Shown: positions 1 to 7,863, counted from the first letter of the stretch. The stretch is 45,078 nucleotides of DNA from Streptomyces sp. SolWspMP-5a-2 (GCF_900091845.1 NZ_FMCI01000304.1:1-45078); one strand, 5' to 3'. Notes: generated by a model from the letters alone, not told the origin. A program made the numbers and translations.

Positions 1-384
1 TGGCTGGTGCCCCCCTTCTTCCGGGCCGCCGAGTACGTCACCGTCCTGGCCCTCGCGGCCAGCGCGGACGTGAACGGAGCCCTTCCTGCGGCTTTCGGGC
101 TGGTGGCCGCCGTCGCCTACCATCACTACGACACGGTCTACCGCATCCGCGGTGACGCCGGAGCGCCACCGGCCTGGCTGGTGCGCGCCGTCGGGGGGCA
201 CGAGGGCCGCACCCTGCTCGTCGTCGTCCTCGCCGCCGTGCTCACCGCCGCACAGTTCACGGTCGCGCTCACGGTGGTGGCCGTGGCCGTGGCCCTGCTG
301 GTGCTCGTCGAGAGCGTCAGCTTCTGGGTCGCCTCCCACCGGGACGGCGCACCCGCCGTACACGACGAAGGAGAAACCGCATGA
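1..384 (+). CDS. C-terminal part of a membrane protein, probably DUF5941 family (5' end outside window)
   Basis: The frame is open from base 1 and starts upstream of the window, so only about 127 C-terminal residues are seen. They hold hydrophobic segments near residues 10-40 and 72-108 that look membrane-spanning. The sequence between them contains a HHYDTVYRIRG stretch. Streptomyces proteins of the DUF5941 type commonly sit just upstream of a nucleotidyltransferase in this gene order, and that is the basis of the name; it is recollection, not a search. The stop overlaps the next start in ATGA, so the two are translationally coupled and probably serve the same glycopolymer or lipid-headgroup pathway. 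The catalytic role cannot be judged from this fragment. Confidence 0.6.
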   Translation, partial: WLVPPFFRAAEYVTVLALAASADVNGALPAAFGLVAAVAYHHYDTVYRIRGDAGAPPAWLVRAVGGHEGRTLLVVVLAAVLTAAQFTVALTVVAVAVALLVLVESVSFWVASHRDGAPAVHDEGETA

Positions 385-1133
385 TCGGCCTCGTGCTCGC
401 GGCCGGCGCCGGACGGCGTCTGCGCCCCTACACCGACAGCCTGCCCAAGGCGCTGGTGCCGGTGGGGCCCGCGGGGATAGAGGACTCGATCACGGTGCTC
501 GACCTGACCCTCGGCAACTTCGCCGAGATCGGGCTGACCGAGGTCGCCGTCATCGTCGGCTACCGCAAGGAGGCCGTCTACGCGCGCAAGGAGGAGCTGG
601 AGGCGAAGTACGGCCTCACGCTCACCCTGATCGACAACGACAAGGCCGAGGAGTGGAACAACGCCTACTCCCTCTGGTGCGGCCGTGACGCCCTCAAGGA
701 CGGCGTGATCCTCGCCAACGGCGACACCGTGCACCCGGTCTCCGTCGAGCGCACGCTGCTCGCGGCCCGCGGCGAGGGGCGGCGGATCATCCTCGCCCTG
801 GACACCGTCAAGGACCTGGCCGACGAGGAGATGAAGGTCGTCGTCGACCCTGTCAAGGGCATGACGAAGATCACCAAGCTGATGGACCCCGCCGAGGCCA
901 CCGGCGAGTACATCGGCGTCACCCTGATCGAGGGCGACGCCGCCCCCGAGCTGGTCCACGCCCTGAAGACGGTCTGGGAGGCCGACCCCCAGCAGTTCTA
1001 CGAGCACGGCTACCAGGAGCTGGTGGACCGCGGCTTCCGCATCGACGTCGCGCCCATCGGCGACGTCAAGTGGGTGGAGATCGACAACCACGACGATCTC
1101 GCCCGCGGACGGGAGATCGCATGCCTGTACTGA
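381..1133 (+). CDS. Nucleotidyltransferase, LicC/phosphocholine-cytidylyltransferase-like
   Basis: This 250-residue protein is a single nucleotidyltransferase domain. The N-terminus carries the nucleotide-binding loop LAAGAGRRLRPYTDSLPKAL (residues 5-24), with the usual G-x-G-x-R and PK signature. A WNNAYSLW motif near residue 93 matches the NNxxSLW seen in CTP-dependent LicC and inositol-phosphate cytidylyltransferases. A substrate-site ANGDT follows near residue 113. The likely reaction is CTP plus a phospho-alcohol giving a CDP-alcohol. The next gene makes a glycerol phosphate and the one after uses CDP-alcohols, so CDP-glycerol synthesis is the natural inference, but the substrate is not proven. 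It overlaps both neighbours. A sugar-1-phosphate nucleotidyltransferase is the main alternative. Confidence 0.85.
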   Translation: MIGLVLAAGAGRRLRPYTDSLPKALVPVGPAGIEDSITVLDLTLGNFAEIGLTEVAVIVGYRKEAVYARKEELEAKYGLTLTLIDNDKAEEWNNAYSLWCGRDALKDGVILANGDTVHPVSVERTLLAARGEGRRIILALDTVKDLADEEMKVVVDPVKGMTKITKLMDPAEATGEYIGVTLIEGDAAPELVHALKTVWEADPQQFYEHGYQELVDRGFRIDVAPIGDVKWVEIDNHDDLARGREIACLY

Positions 1134-2182
1134 CCCGGCTGATCCCCTCGCCGCTCGTCGTCGACATCCGCCCGGGTGCCCTCGACGACCTGGCCTGCGT
1201 CCTCGCCGACGAACGCATCTCGCACTCAGGACGCCTCGCGGTCGCCGTCAGCGGCGGCTCCGGCGCCCGGCTGCGGGCCCGCCTCGAACCCTCGCTGCCC
1301 GGCGCCACCTGGTACGAGGTCGGCGGCGGCACCCTCGACGACGCCGTCCGGCTGGCCGGTGACATAAAGGCCGGGCACTACGACGCCGTGGTGGGCCTCG
1401 GCGGCGGCAAGATCATCGACTGCGCCAAGTTCGCCGCGGCGCGCGTCGGCCTGCCGCTGGTCGCCGTGCCGACCAACCTCGCCCACGACGGCCTCTGCTC
1501 ACCCGTCGCCACCCTCGACAACGACGCGGGACGCGGCTCCTACGGCGTGCCCAACCCGATCGCCGTCGTGGTCGACCTCGACGTCATCCGCGAGGCCCCG
1601 GTGCGGTTCGTGCGCGCCGGGATCGGCGACGCCATCTCCAACATCAACGCCATCGCGGACTGGGAGCTGGCCAACCGGGTCAAGGGCGAGAAGATCGACG
1701 GACTGGCCGCCGCCATGGCCAGGCAGGCGGGCGAGGCGGTCTTCCGCCACCCCGGCGGCATCGCCGACAACGACTTCCTCCAGGTCCTCGCCGAGGCCTT
1801 GGTCCTCACCGGCGTCGCCATGTCCATCTCCGGCGACTCCCGCCCCGCCTCCGGCTCCTGCCACGAGATCAACCACGCCTTCGACCTGCTCTACCCCAAG
1901 CGCGCCGCCAGCCACGGCGAGCAGTGCGGCCTCGGCGCGGCCTTCGCGATGTACCTGCGCGGAGCCCGCGAACAGGCCGCCGACATGGCCCGGGTGCTGC
2001 GCCGGCACGGACTGCCGGTGCTCCCGGAGGAGATCGGCTTCACGGTCGCGGAGTTCGTGCGCGCCGTCGAGTTCGCCCCCGAGACCCGCCCCGGCCGCTA
2101 CACCATCCTCGAACACCTCGACCTCAAGACCGACCAGATCAAGGACACCTACGCCGACTATGTCAAGGCCATCGGTAGCTGA
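1121..2182 (+). CDS. sn-Glycerol-1-phosphate dehydrogenase-like, iron-containing alcohol dehydrogenase family
   Basis: The protein is 353 residues from the ATG at 1121, which overlaps the previous stop by 13 nt. A longer frame to 1070 exists but adds only sequence from within the upstream gene. GGGKIIDCAK (94-103) is the NAD(P)-binding motif of the family. PTNLAHDGLCSPVA (117-130) and GDAISNINAIADW (169-181) match the pattern of archaeal EgsA and Bacillus AraM, which reduce dihydroxyacetone phosphate to sn-glycerol-1-phosphate. Metal ligands expected from the family are D170, H248 or H252 and H265. It sits between a cytidylyltransferase and a CDP-alcohol phosphotransferase, consistent with supplying glycerol-1-phosphate for activation. 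A 3-dehydroquinate-synthase-like or generic alcohol dehydrogenase role is less likely. Confidence 0.82.
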   Translation: MPVLTRLIPSPLVVDIRPGALDDLACVLADERISHSGRLAVAVSGGSGARLRARLEPSLPGATWYEVGGGTLDDAVRLAGDIKAGHYDAVVGLGGGKIIDCAKFAAARVGLPLVAVPTNLAHDGLCSPVATLDNDAGRGSYGVPNPIAVVVDLDVIREAPVRFVRAGIGDAISNINAIADWELANRVKGEKIDGLAAAMARQAGEAVFRHPGGIADNDFLQVLAEALVLTGVAMSISGDSRPASGSCHEINHAFDLLYPKRAASHGEQCGLGAAFAMYLRGAREQAADMARVLRRHGLPVLPEEIGFTVAEFVRAVEFAPETRPGRYTILEHLDLKTDQIKDTYADYVKAIGS

Positions 2183-2939
2183 ACTCCGCCCGGTCGTCCA
2201 CCCCGCGGGGGTGAAGGACCGGCGCAGCGGTGAGCACTGGATGGGGCGCCTCTACATGCGAGAGGTGTCCCTGCGCGTCGACCGTTACCTGGTGAACACC
2301 AGGGTCACGCCCAATCAGCTCACCTACCTGATGACCGTCTTCGGCGTGCTCGCCGCCCCGGCACTGCTGGTGCCGGGGATCACCGGCGCCGTCCTCGGCG
2401 TCTTCTGCGTCCAGATGTACCTGCTGCTCGACTGCGTCGACGGTGAGGTCGCCCGCTGGAAGCAGCAGTTCTCGCTCGGCGGCGTCTACCTCGACCGCGT
2501 CGGCGCCTACCTCACCGACGCGGCCGTCCTGGTCGGCTTCGGACTGCGCGCCGCCGACCTCTGGGGCACCGGGCGCATCTCCTGGCTCTGGGCCTTTCTC
2601 GGCACCCTGGCCGCCCTCGGCGCCATCCTGATCAAGGCCGAGACCGACCTGGTCGGCGTCGCCCGCCACCAGGGCGGTCTGCCGCCGGTCAAGGAGGCCG
2701 CCGCCGAGATGCGCTCCTCCGGCATGGCCCTGGCCCGCCGGGCCGCCGCCGCCTTCAAGTTCCACCGCCTGATCCTCGGCATCGAGGCGTCCCTGCTGAT
2801 CCTGGTGCTGGCCGTCGTCGACCAGATCCGCGGCGACCTCTTTTTCTCCCGGCTCGGCGTCGCCGTCCTGGCCGGCATCGCGCTGCTCCAGACCCTGCTG
2901 CACCTGGTGTCGATCCTGGCGTCGAGCAGGCTGCGGTGA
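2160..2939 (+). CDS. CDP-alcohol phosphatidyltransferase family membrane enzyme
   Basis: The protein is 259 residues with several membrane segments (about 55-85, 117-130, 140-160, 205-225 and 230-255). The family motif D-x2-D-G-x2-A-R-x8-G-x3-D-x3-D is visible as D91, D94-G95, A98-R99, G108 and D112. The fourth Asp, normally four residues after D112, is Ala116, and the next acid is D120. That Asp is the proposed general base in the family, so the active site may be modified. The enzyme should transfer a phospho-alcohol from a CDP-alcohol to an acceptor in the membrane. The ATG lies inside the previous gene's 3' end (23-nt overlap) and the stop overlaps the next GTG, so it is tightly coupled in the operon. 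Confidence 0.85.
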   Translation: MSRPSVAELRPVVHPAGVKDRRSGEHWMGRLYMREVSLRVDRYLVNTRVTPNQLTYLMTVFGVLAAPALLVPGITGAVLGVFCVQMYLLLDCVDGEVARWKQQFSLGGVYLDRVGAYLTDAAVLVGFGLRAADLWGTGRISWLWAFLGTLAALGAILIKAETDLVGVARHQGGLPPVKEAAAEMRSSGMALARRAAAAFKFHRLILGIEASLLILVLAVVDQIRGDLFFSRLGVAVLAGIALLQTLLHLVSILASSRLR

Positions 2940-3817
2940 CCGCCCCGAAGGTCGGCGCGGTCGTCATCACCATGGGCAACCGCCCCGACGAACTGCGCGC
3001 CCTGCTCGACTCCGTCGCCAAGCAGGACGGCGACCCGGTCAGCACCGTCGTCGTCGGCAACGGCTCGCCCGTCCCGGACGTCCCCGACGGCGTCCGCACC
3101 GTCGAACTGCCCGAGAACCTCGGCATCCCCGGCGGCCGCAACGTCGGCATCGAGGCCTTCGGACCCAGCGGCCGGGACGTCGACATCATCCTCTTCCTCG
3201 ACGACGACGGGCTGCTCGCCCAGCACGACACCGCCGAGCTGTGCCGCAGCGCCTTCGAGGCCGACCCCCGGCTCGGCATCATCAGCTTCCGCATCGCCGA
3301 CCCCGAGACCGGGGTCACCCAGCGCCGCCACGTGCCCAGGCTGCGCGCCGCCGACCCGATGCGCTCCTCCCGGGTCACCACCTTCCTCGGCGGCGCCAAC
3401 GCCGTCCGCACCCAGGTCCTCGCCGAGGTCGGCGGCCTGCCCGACGCGTTCTTCTACGCCCACGAGGAGACCGACCTGGCCTGGCGCGCGCTCGACGCGG
3501 GCTGGATGATCGACTACCGCTCCGACATGGTGCTGTACCACCCGACGACGGCCCCCTCCCGGCACGCGGTCTACCACCGCATGGTGGCCCGCAACCGGGT
3601 CTGGCTGGCCCGGCGCAACCTCCCCGCGCCCCTGGTCCCGGTCTACCTCGGGGTCTGGATGCTGCTCACGCTGCTGCGCAGGCCTTCGCGTCCCGCCCTC
3701 AGGGCGTGGTTCGGCGGGTTCAGGGAAGGCTGGACCACCCCCTGTGGACCCCGCAGGCCCATGAAGTGGCGTACGGTGTGGCGGCTGACCCGGCTGGGCC
3801 GACCCCCTGTGATCTGA
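2936..3817 (+). CDS. Family 2 (GT-A) glycosyltransferase
   Basis: This 293-residue protein starts at GTG 2936 in a GTGA overlap with the preceding stop. It opens with a beta-strand GAVVITMGNRPDEL and then NLGIPGGRNVG (about residues 62-72), the sugar-nucleotide binding region common to rhamnosyl- and galactofuranosyl-type GT2 enzymes. The metal-binding D-x-D appears as FLDDDG near residues 86-91. FFYAHEETDLAWRA (about 169-182) is the ED acceptor and catalytic-base motif. A short hydrophobic stretch near 233-250 may tether it to the membrane. It probably adds a sugar to the lipid-linked intermediate made by the upstream genes before export. The donor sugar cannot be told from sequence. Confidence 0.87.
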   Translation: MTAPKVGAVVITMGNRPDELRALLDSVAKQDGDPVSTVVVGNGSPVPDVPDGVRTVELPENLGIPGGRNVGIEAFGPSGRDVDIILFLDDDGLLAQHDTAELCRSAFEADPRLGIISFRIADPETGVTQRRHVPRLRAADPMRSSRVTTFLGGANAVRTQVLAEVGGLPDAFFYAHEETDLAWRALDAGWMIDYRSDMVLYHPTTAPSRHAVYHRMVARNRVWLARRNLPAPLVPVYLGVWMLLTLLRRPSRPALRAWFGGFREGWTTPCGPRRPMKWRTVWRLTRLGRPPVI

Positions 3818-3833
3818 CAAGCTCGTCCCTGTG

Positions 3834-3865
3834 GGGGTCCGGCCCCGGTCCCGGGTCCGGACCCC
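3834..3865 (+). terminator. GC-rich hairpin between glycosyltransferase and exporter genes
   Basis: GGGGTCCGG (3834-3842) pairs with CCGGACCCC (3857-3865) across a 14-nt loop. There is no T run, which is normal for Streptomyces terminators. It may end or attenuate the upstream transcript before the exporter genes. Confidence 0.4.
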
Positions 3866-3916
3866 ATGTCATGTCCGCACCCGTTGCGCATTCCGAAGAC
3901 GAAAGTGTTTCCCCTG

Positions 3917-4846
3917 GTGAGTGAGACAACGCACGACGGCACGGTCGCCCTCGGCACGCCCGTGTCGCCCGACGACGGCCTCACGTCGGCCCAGCTGGCC
4001 GACCGGTACGGGCTGTCCGTGAGCGGCGCCCGGCCCTCGCTCGTCGAGTACGTCCGCCAGCTCTGGGACCGGCGCCACTTCATCCTCGCCTTCTCGCGGG
4101 CGAAGCTGACCGCCCAGTACAGCCAGGCGAAGCTCGGCCAGCTCTGGCAGGTGGCGACCCCGCTGCTCAACGCGGCCGTCTACTTCTTCATCTTCGGCCT
4201 GATCCTCAAGGCCGACCGGGGCATGTCCCGGGACGTGTACATCCCGTTCCTGGTCACCGGCGTGTTCGTGTTCACGTTCACCCAGTCCTCCGTGATGGCG
4301 GGCGTGCGCGCGATCTCCGGCAACCTCGGCCTGGTGCGCGCCCTGCACTTCCCGCGCGCCTCGCTGCCGATCTCCTTCTCGCTCCAGCAGCTCCAGCAGC
4401 TGCTGTTCTCGATGATCGTGCTCTTCGCCGTGGCCATCGGCTTCGGCAGCATCCCGGACCTGTCCTGGCTGCTGATCGTGCCGGTCCTCGCGCTCCAGTT
4501 CCTCTTCAACACCGGCCTCGCCCTGATCATGGCGCGGGCCGGCGCGAAGACCCCCGACCTCGCGCAGCTCATGCCCTTCGTGATGCGGACGTGGATGTAC
4601 GCGTCCGGCGTGATGTTCTCCATCCCGATCATGCTGGAGGACAAGCCGGGGTGGGTGGCGGACATCCTCCAGGTGAACCCGGCCTCGATCTACATGGACC
4701 TGATGCGCTTCGCGCTGATCGAGGGCTACTCGGCCGACAACCTCCCCGACCATGTCTGGGCGCTCGCCGGGGGCTGGGCCCTGCTGCTCGCCGCGGGCGG
4801 GTTCGTGTACTTCTGGAAGGCGGAGGAGAGGTACGGCCGTGGCTGA
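3917..4846 (+). CDS. ABC-2 type exporter permease, TagG/Wzm-like
   Basis: The GTG at 3917 gives 309 residues. An ATG at 3866 in the same frame would add 17 residues of no evident function and lies beside the hairpin, so GTG is preferred. A GAAAG at 3901-3905 may act as ribosome binding site. The protein has a cytoplasmic N-terminus followed by about six membrane helices, with SQAKLGQLWQVATPLLNAAV near residues 73-92, characteristic of the O-antigen and teichoic-acid ABC-2 permeases. The ATPase partner starts inside its last codons (8-nt overlap). Together they should move a lipid-linked glycopolymer across the membrane. The substrate is inferred only from the upstream genes. Confidence 0.9.
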   Translation: MSETTHDGTVALGTPVSPDDGLTSAQLADRYGLSVSGARPSLVEYVRQLWDRRHFILAFSRAKLTAQYSQAKLGQLWQVATPLLNAAVYFFIFGLILKADRGMSRDVYIPFLVTGVFVFTFTQSSVMAGVRAISGNLGLVRALHFPRASLPISFSLQQLQQLLFSMIVLFAVAIGFGSIPDLSWLLIVPVLALQFLFNTGLALIMARAGAKTPDLAQLMPFVMRTWMYASGVMFSIPIMLEDKPGWVADILQVNPASIYMDLMRFALIEGYSADNLPDHVWALAGGWALLLAAGGFVYFWKAEERYGRG

Positions 4847-5639
4847 GCACCAGGAGACCGAGCGGGCGGGCGCCCCGATCCCGACGGTCATCGCCGACGA
4901 ACTGCACATCGTCTACCGCGTCAACGGCGCCAAGACGGGCAAGGGCAGCGCCACCGCCGCCCTCAGCCGCATCATCAGGCGCGGCTCGGACGACACCGCC
5001 CGCGGGGTGCGCAAGGTGCACGCCGTGCGGGGCGTCTCCTTCGTCGCCTACCGGGGCGAGGCGATCGGCCTGATCGGCTCGAACGGCTCCGGCAAGTCGA
5101 CCCTGCTGCGCGCCATCGCCGGGCTGCTGCCCGCCGAGCGCGGCAAGGTCTACACCGACGGCCAGCCCTCCCTGCTCGGCGTCAACGCGGCCCTGATGAA
5201 CGACCTGACGGGCGAGCGGAACGTCATATTGGGCGGTCTCGCCATGGGCATGTCCCGTGAGCAGATCATGGCGCGCTACCAGGGCATCGTCGACTTCTCG
5301 GGCATCAACGAGAAGGGCGACTTCATCACCCTGCCGATGCGCACCTACTCCTCCGGCATGGCGGCCCGGCTGCGGTTCTCCATCGCCGCCGCCAAGGACC
5401 ACGACGTCCTCATGATCGACGAGGCGCTGGCCACCGGCGACCGCAAGTTCCAGAAGCGCTCCGAGCAGCGGATCAGGGAGCTGCGCAAGGAGGCCGGTAC
5501 GGTCTTCCTCGTCAGCCACAACAACAAGTCGATCCGGGACACCTGCGACCGGGTGCTGTGGCTGGAACGCGGCGAACTGCGGATGGACGGACCCACCGAC
5601 GAGGTCCTCAAGGAGTACGAGAAGTTCACGGGCAAGTAG
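4839..5639 (+). CDS. ABC exporter ATPase, TagH/Wzt-like
   Basis: The GTG at 4839 gives 266 residues and overlaps the permease stop by 8 nt. Walker A is GSNGSGKST (about residues 80-88), the signature is YSSGMAARL (about 170-178), Walker B is VLMIDEAL and the switch histidine lies in VFLVSHN. The sequence before Walker A is longer than in importers, a trait of polysaccharide and teichoic-acid exporter ATPases. It lacks the C-terminal carbohydrate-binding domain of some Wzt proteins and ends about 40 residues after the H-loop. It energises export by the adjacent permease. A strong hairpin follows and closes the operon. Confidence 0.92.
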   Translation: MAEHQETERAGAPIPTVIADELHIVYRVNGAKTGKGSATAALSRIIRRGSDDTARGVRKVHAVRGVSFVAYRGEAIGLIGSNGSGKSTLLRAIAGLLPAERGKVYTDGQPSLLGVNAALMNDLTGERNVILGGLAMGMSREQIMARYQGIVDFSGINEKGDFITLPMRTYSSGMAARLRFSIAAAKDHDVLMIDEALATGDRKFQKRSEQRIRELRKEAGTVFLVSHNNKSIRDTCDRVLWLERGELRMDGPTDEVLKEYEKFTGK

Positions 5640-5664
5640 CGCCCCGCACGACCGCAGGCGACGC

Positions 5665-5694
5665 GGGCCCCGCCGGACCTCTCCGGCGGGGCCC
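5665..5694 (+). terminator. Strong rho-independent-like hairpin ending the export cluster
   Basis: A perfect 13-bp stem GGGCCCCGCCGGA (5665-5677) pairs with 5682-5694 across a 4-nt CCTC loop, 25 nt after the ATPase stop. It has no T tract. It separates the export cluster from the hopanoid operon. Confidence 0.8.
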
Positions 5695-5732
5695 GGTGTC
5701 TGCAAAGGAAGCGTCAACTCGGCCCCGGCGCA

Positions 5733-5759
5733 GGAATCTTGAGGCCAATCGGTGTGTTG
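5733..5759 (+). promoter_or_regulatory. Candidate ECF (SigR-type) promoter for the hopanoid operon
   Basis: GGAAT (5733-5737), an 18-nt spacer and GTTG (5756-5759) match the GGGAAT-N18-GTT pattern of Streptomyces SigR-like promoters, except for the first G. It lies in the only sizeable gap before hpnC. The remaining gap to 5948 is relatively AT-rich, holds no convincing gene, and also carries the palindrome at 5795-5806. This is pattern matching, so a chance match is possible. Confidence 0.35.
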
Positions 5760-5794
5760 TTGTGATCTGCGGGACACCCCGGCGATCCTCGTTG

Positions 5795-5806
5795 CGTTGT
5801 ACAACG
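5795..5806. promoter_or_regulatory. Perfect 12-bp palindrome, possible operator
   Basis: CGTTGTACAACG is a perfect palindrome about 30-70 nt downstream of the candidate promoter and about 205 nt before hpnC. Its size and position suit a dimeric repressor. No regulator that would obviously bind it was identified. Confidence 0.35.
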
Positions 5807-5948
5807 TAAGCTGGTCCGGTGCTGAATCGCGGCAATCGGGGCGATAACGCGCGACACCCTCGATCGAGCAGGCCGCGCGCACGGTCGGGCGGCGTGTCCG
5901 AAATAGTGTGTATTGGGTCCGCAGTGTAGAACGGGAGATGTGACGGCA

Positions 5949-6014
5949 ATGGCTACGGAAACTCCCCGGCTTCGCGCAGCACGTGCCGTCCCCGCCGCGG
6001 GCGGCCGGCGATGA
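5949..6014 (+). CDS. Possible 21-residue leader peptide coupled to hpnC
   Basis: An ATG at 5949 opens a 21-codon frame whose TGA overlaps the hpnC ATG in ATGA. An in-frame GTG at 5940 could add three residues. A GGGAGA at 5933-5938 lies 10 nt upstream, whereas hpnC itself has no good ribosome binding site, so coupled translation would make sense. Against this, only about 60 percent of third codon positions are G or C, unlike the neighbouring genes. It may simply be untranslated leader. Confidence 0.3.
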   Translation: MATETPRLRAARAVPAAGGRR

Positions 6015-6913
6015 CCGGAACCCGCACGTCCCGCCCGGCCGACCCGGAGCGCGACACCCTCGACAAGGCCGCCGCCGAGAACTTCCCGGTGGCCCCCTTC
6101 TTCCTGCCCCGGGCCTGGCGCGACGACCTCATGGCCGTCTACGGCTTCGCCCGCCTGGTGGACGACATCGGCGACGGCGACCTCGCCCCCGGCGGCGCCG
6201 ACGCCCGCCTCCTCGGCGTCGCCCCCCGGGACGCCGACGACCGGCTCCTGATGCTCGACGCCTTCGAGGCCGACCTGGACCGGGTCTTCGACTCCACCCC
6301 GCACCACCCCCTGCTGCGCCGCCTCCAGCCGACCGTCAGGCACCGCGCGCTCACCCCCGAGCCCTTCCGCGGCCTGATCGCCGCGAACCGCCAGGACCAG
6401 CTGGTCACCCGCTACGAGACCTACGACGACCTGCTCGCCTACTGCGAGCTGTCCGCGAACCCCGTCGGCCGTCTCGTGCTCGCCGTGACCGGCACCTCGA
6501 CCCCCGAGCGGATCCGTCTGTCGGACGCGATCTGCACCGCACTGCAGATCGTCGAACACGTGCAGGACGTCGCCGAGGACCTCGGCCGTGACCGTGTCTA
6601 CCTCCCCGCCGAGGACATGAAGCGCTTCCACGTGCGCGAGAGCGATCTCGCCGCCGATCACGCCGGCGCGTCGGTGCGCGCGCTGGTCGCCTTCGAGACG
6701 GAACGCGCCGTCGGCCTCCTGAATGAAGGCGCCCCGCTGGTGGGTAGCGTCCACGGCAGGCTGAAGCTGCTGCTGGCGGGGTTCGTGGCGGGGGGAAGGG
6801 CGGCGGTCCGCGCGATCGCCGCCGCCGAATACGACGTACTTCCCGGCCCACCCAAGCCCGGCAGGTTCCAGCTGCTGCGCGAGGTGGGCGTGACTCTGCG
6901 AGGAGAGGGGTGA
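6011..6913 (+). CDS. hpnC: Hydroxysqualene synthase HpnC
   Basis: This 300-residue protein belongs to the trans-isoprenyl (squalene/phytoene) synthase family. The first Asp-rich motif is VDDIGDGD (D51-D52 and D55) and the second region is EHVQDVAEDLGRDRVYLP (182-199), with D186 and D190. In the three-enzyme bacterial route HpnD makes presqualene diphosphate, HpnC converts it to hydroxysqualene and HpnE reduces that to squalene. Its position first in the run, directly before hpnD and hpnE, fits this assignment, as does the EHVQDVAED version of the second motif. The stop overlaps the hpnD GTG. Upstream is a leader region with a candidate ECF promoter. Confidence 0.92.
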   Translation: MTGTRTSRPADPERDTLDKAAAENFPVAPFFLPRAWRDDLMAVYGFARLVDDIGDGDLAPGGADARLLGVAPRDADDRLLMLDAFEADLDRVFDSTPHHPLLRRLQPTVRHRALTPEPFRGLIAANRQDQLVTRYETYDDLLAYCELSANPVGRLVLAVTGTSTPERIRLSDAICTALQIVEHVQDVAEDLGRDRVYLPAEDMKRFHVRESDLAADHAGASVRALVAFETERAVGLLNEGAPLVGSVHGRLKLLLAGFVAGGRAAVRAIAAAEYDVLPGPPKPGRFQLLREVGVTLRGEG

Positions 6914-7863
6914 TCCGGACCGTGGAGTCGGAACACGAGGCCGCGTCCGCGCCGGTGCTCGCCGCCTACCGTTACTGCGAGGCCGTCACCGGACAGCAGG
7001 CCCGCAACTTCGCGTACGGCATCCGGCTGCTGCCCACCGCGAAGCGGCGCGCGATGTCCGCGCTGTACGCGTTCTCCCGGCGCGTCGACGACATCGGCGA
7101 CGGCGCGCTGCCCGACCCGGTGAAGACGGAGCGCCTGGAGGACACCAGGGCGCTGCTCACCCGGGTGCGCGCGGGCGAGGTCGCCGAGGACGACACCGAC
7201 CCGGTCGCCGTCGCGCTCGCCCACACCGCCGACGTCTTCCCGGTGCCGCTGGGCGGCCTGGACGAGCTGATCGACGGCGTCCTGAAGGACGTGCGCGGCG
7301 ACAGCTACGAGACCTGGGACGACCTGAAGGTCTACTGCCGGTGCGTGGCCGGTGCCATCGGGCGGCTCTCGCTCGGCGTCTTCGGCACCGAGCCGGGCGC
7401 CGGGGGAGCCGAGCGCGCGCCGGAGTACGCCGACACCCTCGGCCTCGCGCTCCAGCTCACCAACATCCTGCGCGACGTCCGCGAGGACGCCGAGGGCGGC
7501 CGCACCTACCTGCCCGCCGACGACCTCGCCAAGTTCGGCTGCTCGGCCGGGTTCGCCGGGCCCGTCCCGCCGGAGGGCTCCGACTTTGCGGGCCTCGTCC
7601 ACTTCGAGGTGCGCAGGGCCCGCGCCCTCTTCGCCGAGGGGTACCGGCTGCTGCCGATGCTCGACCGGCGCAGCGGCGCGTGCGTCGCCGCCATGGCCGG
7701 GATCTACCGGCGGCTCCTTGACCGGATCGAACGCGACCCGGAGGCCGTGCTGCGCGGCCGGGTCTCGCTGCCCGGACGCGAGAAGGCGTACGTCGCCGTC
7801 CGCGGTCTCTCCGGTCTCGACACCCGGCACGTGACCCGGCGGGCCGTCAGGAGGCGTGCCTGA
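6910..7863 (+). CDS. hpnD: Presqualene diphosphate synthase HpnD
   Basis: This 317-residue squalene/phytoene synthase family protein condenses two farnesyl diphosphates to presqualene diphosphate. Both metal-binding motifs are intact: D60-D61-I-G-D64 and LRDVRED with D189 and D193, followed by GGRTYLP. The GTG at 6910 overlaps the hpnC stop. A GTG at 6922, 11 nt after AGGAGAGGGG, is an equally good start and would drop four residues. The C-terminal half has the usual ARALFAEGYRLLP and YRRLLDRIE stretches. A 136-nt gap with no evident gene separates it from hpnE. Confidence 0.93.
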   Translation: MIRTVESEHEAASAPVLAAYRYCEAVTGQQARNFAYGIRLLPTAKRRAMSALYAFSRRVDDIGDGALPDPVKTERLEDTRALLTRVRAGEVAEDDTDPVAVALAHTADVFPVPLGGLDELIDGVLKDVRGDSYETWDDLKVYCRCVAGAIGRLSLGVFGTEPGAGGAERAPEYADTLGLALQLTNILRDVREDAEGGRTYLPADDLAKFGCSAGFAGPVPPEGSDFAGLVHFEVRRARALFAEGYRLLPMLDRRSGACVAAMAGIYRRLLDRIERDPEAVLRGRVSLPGREKAYVAVRGLSGLDTRHVTRRAVRRRA

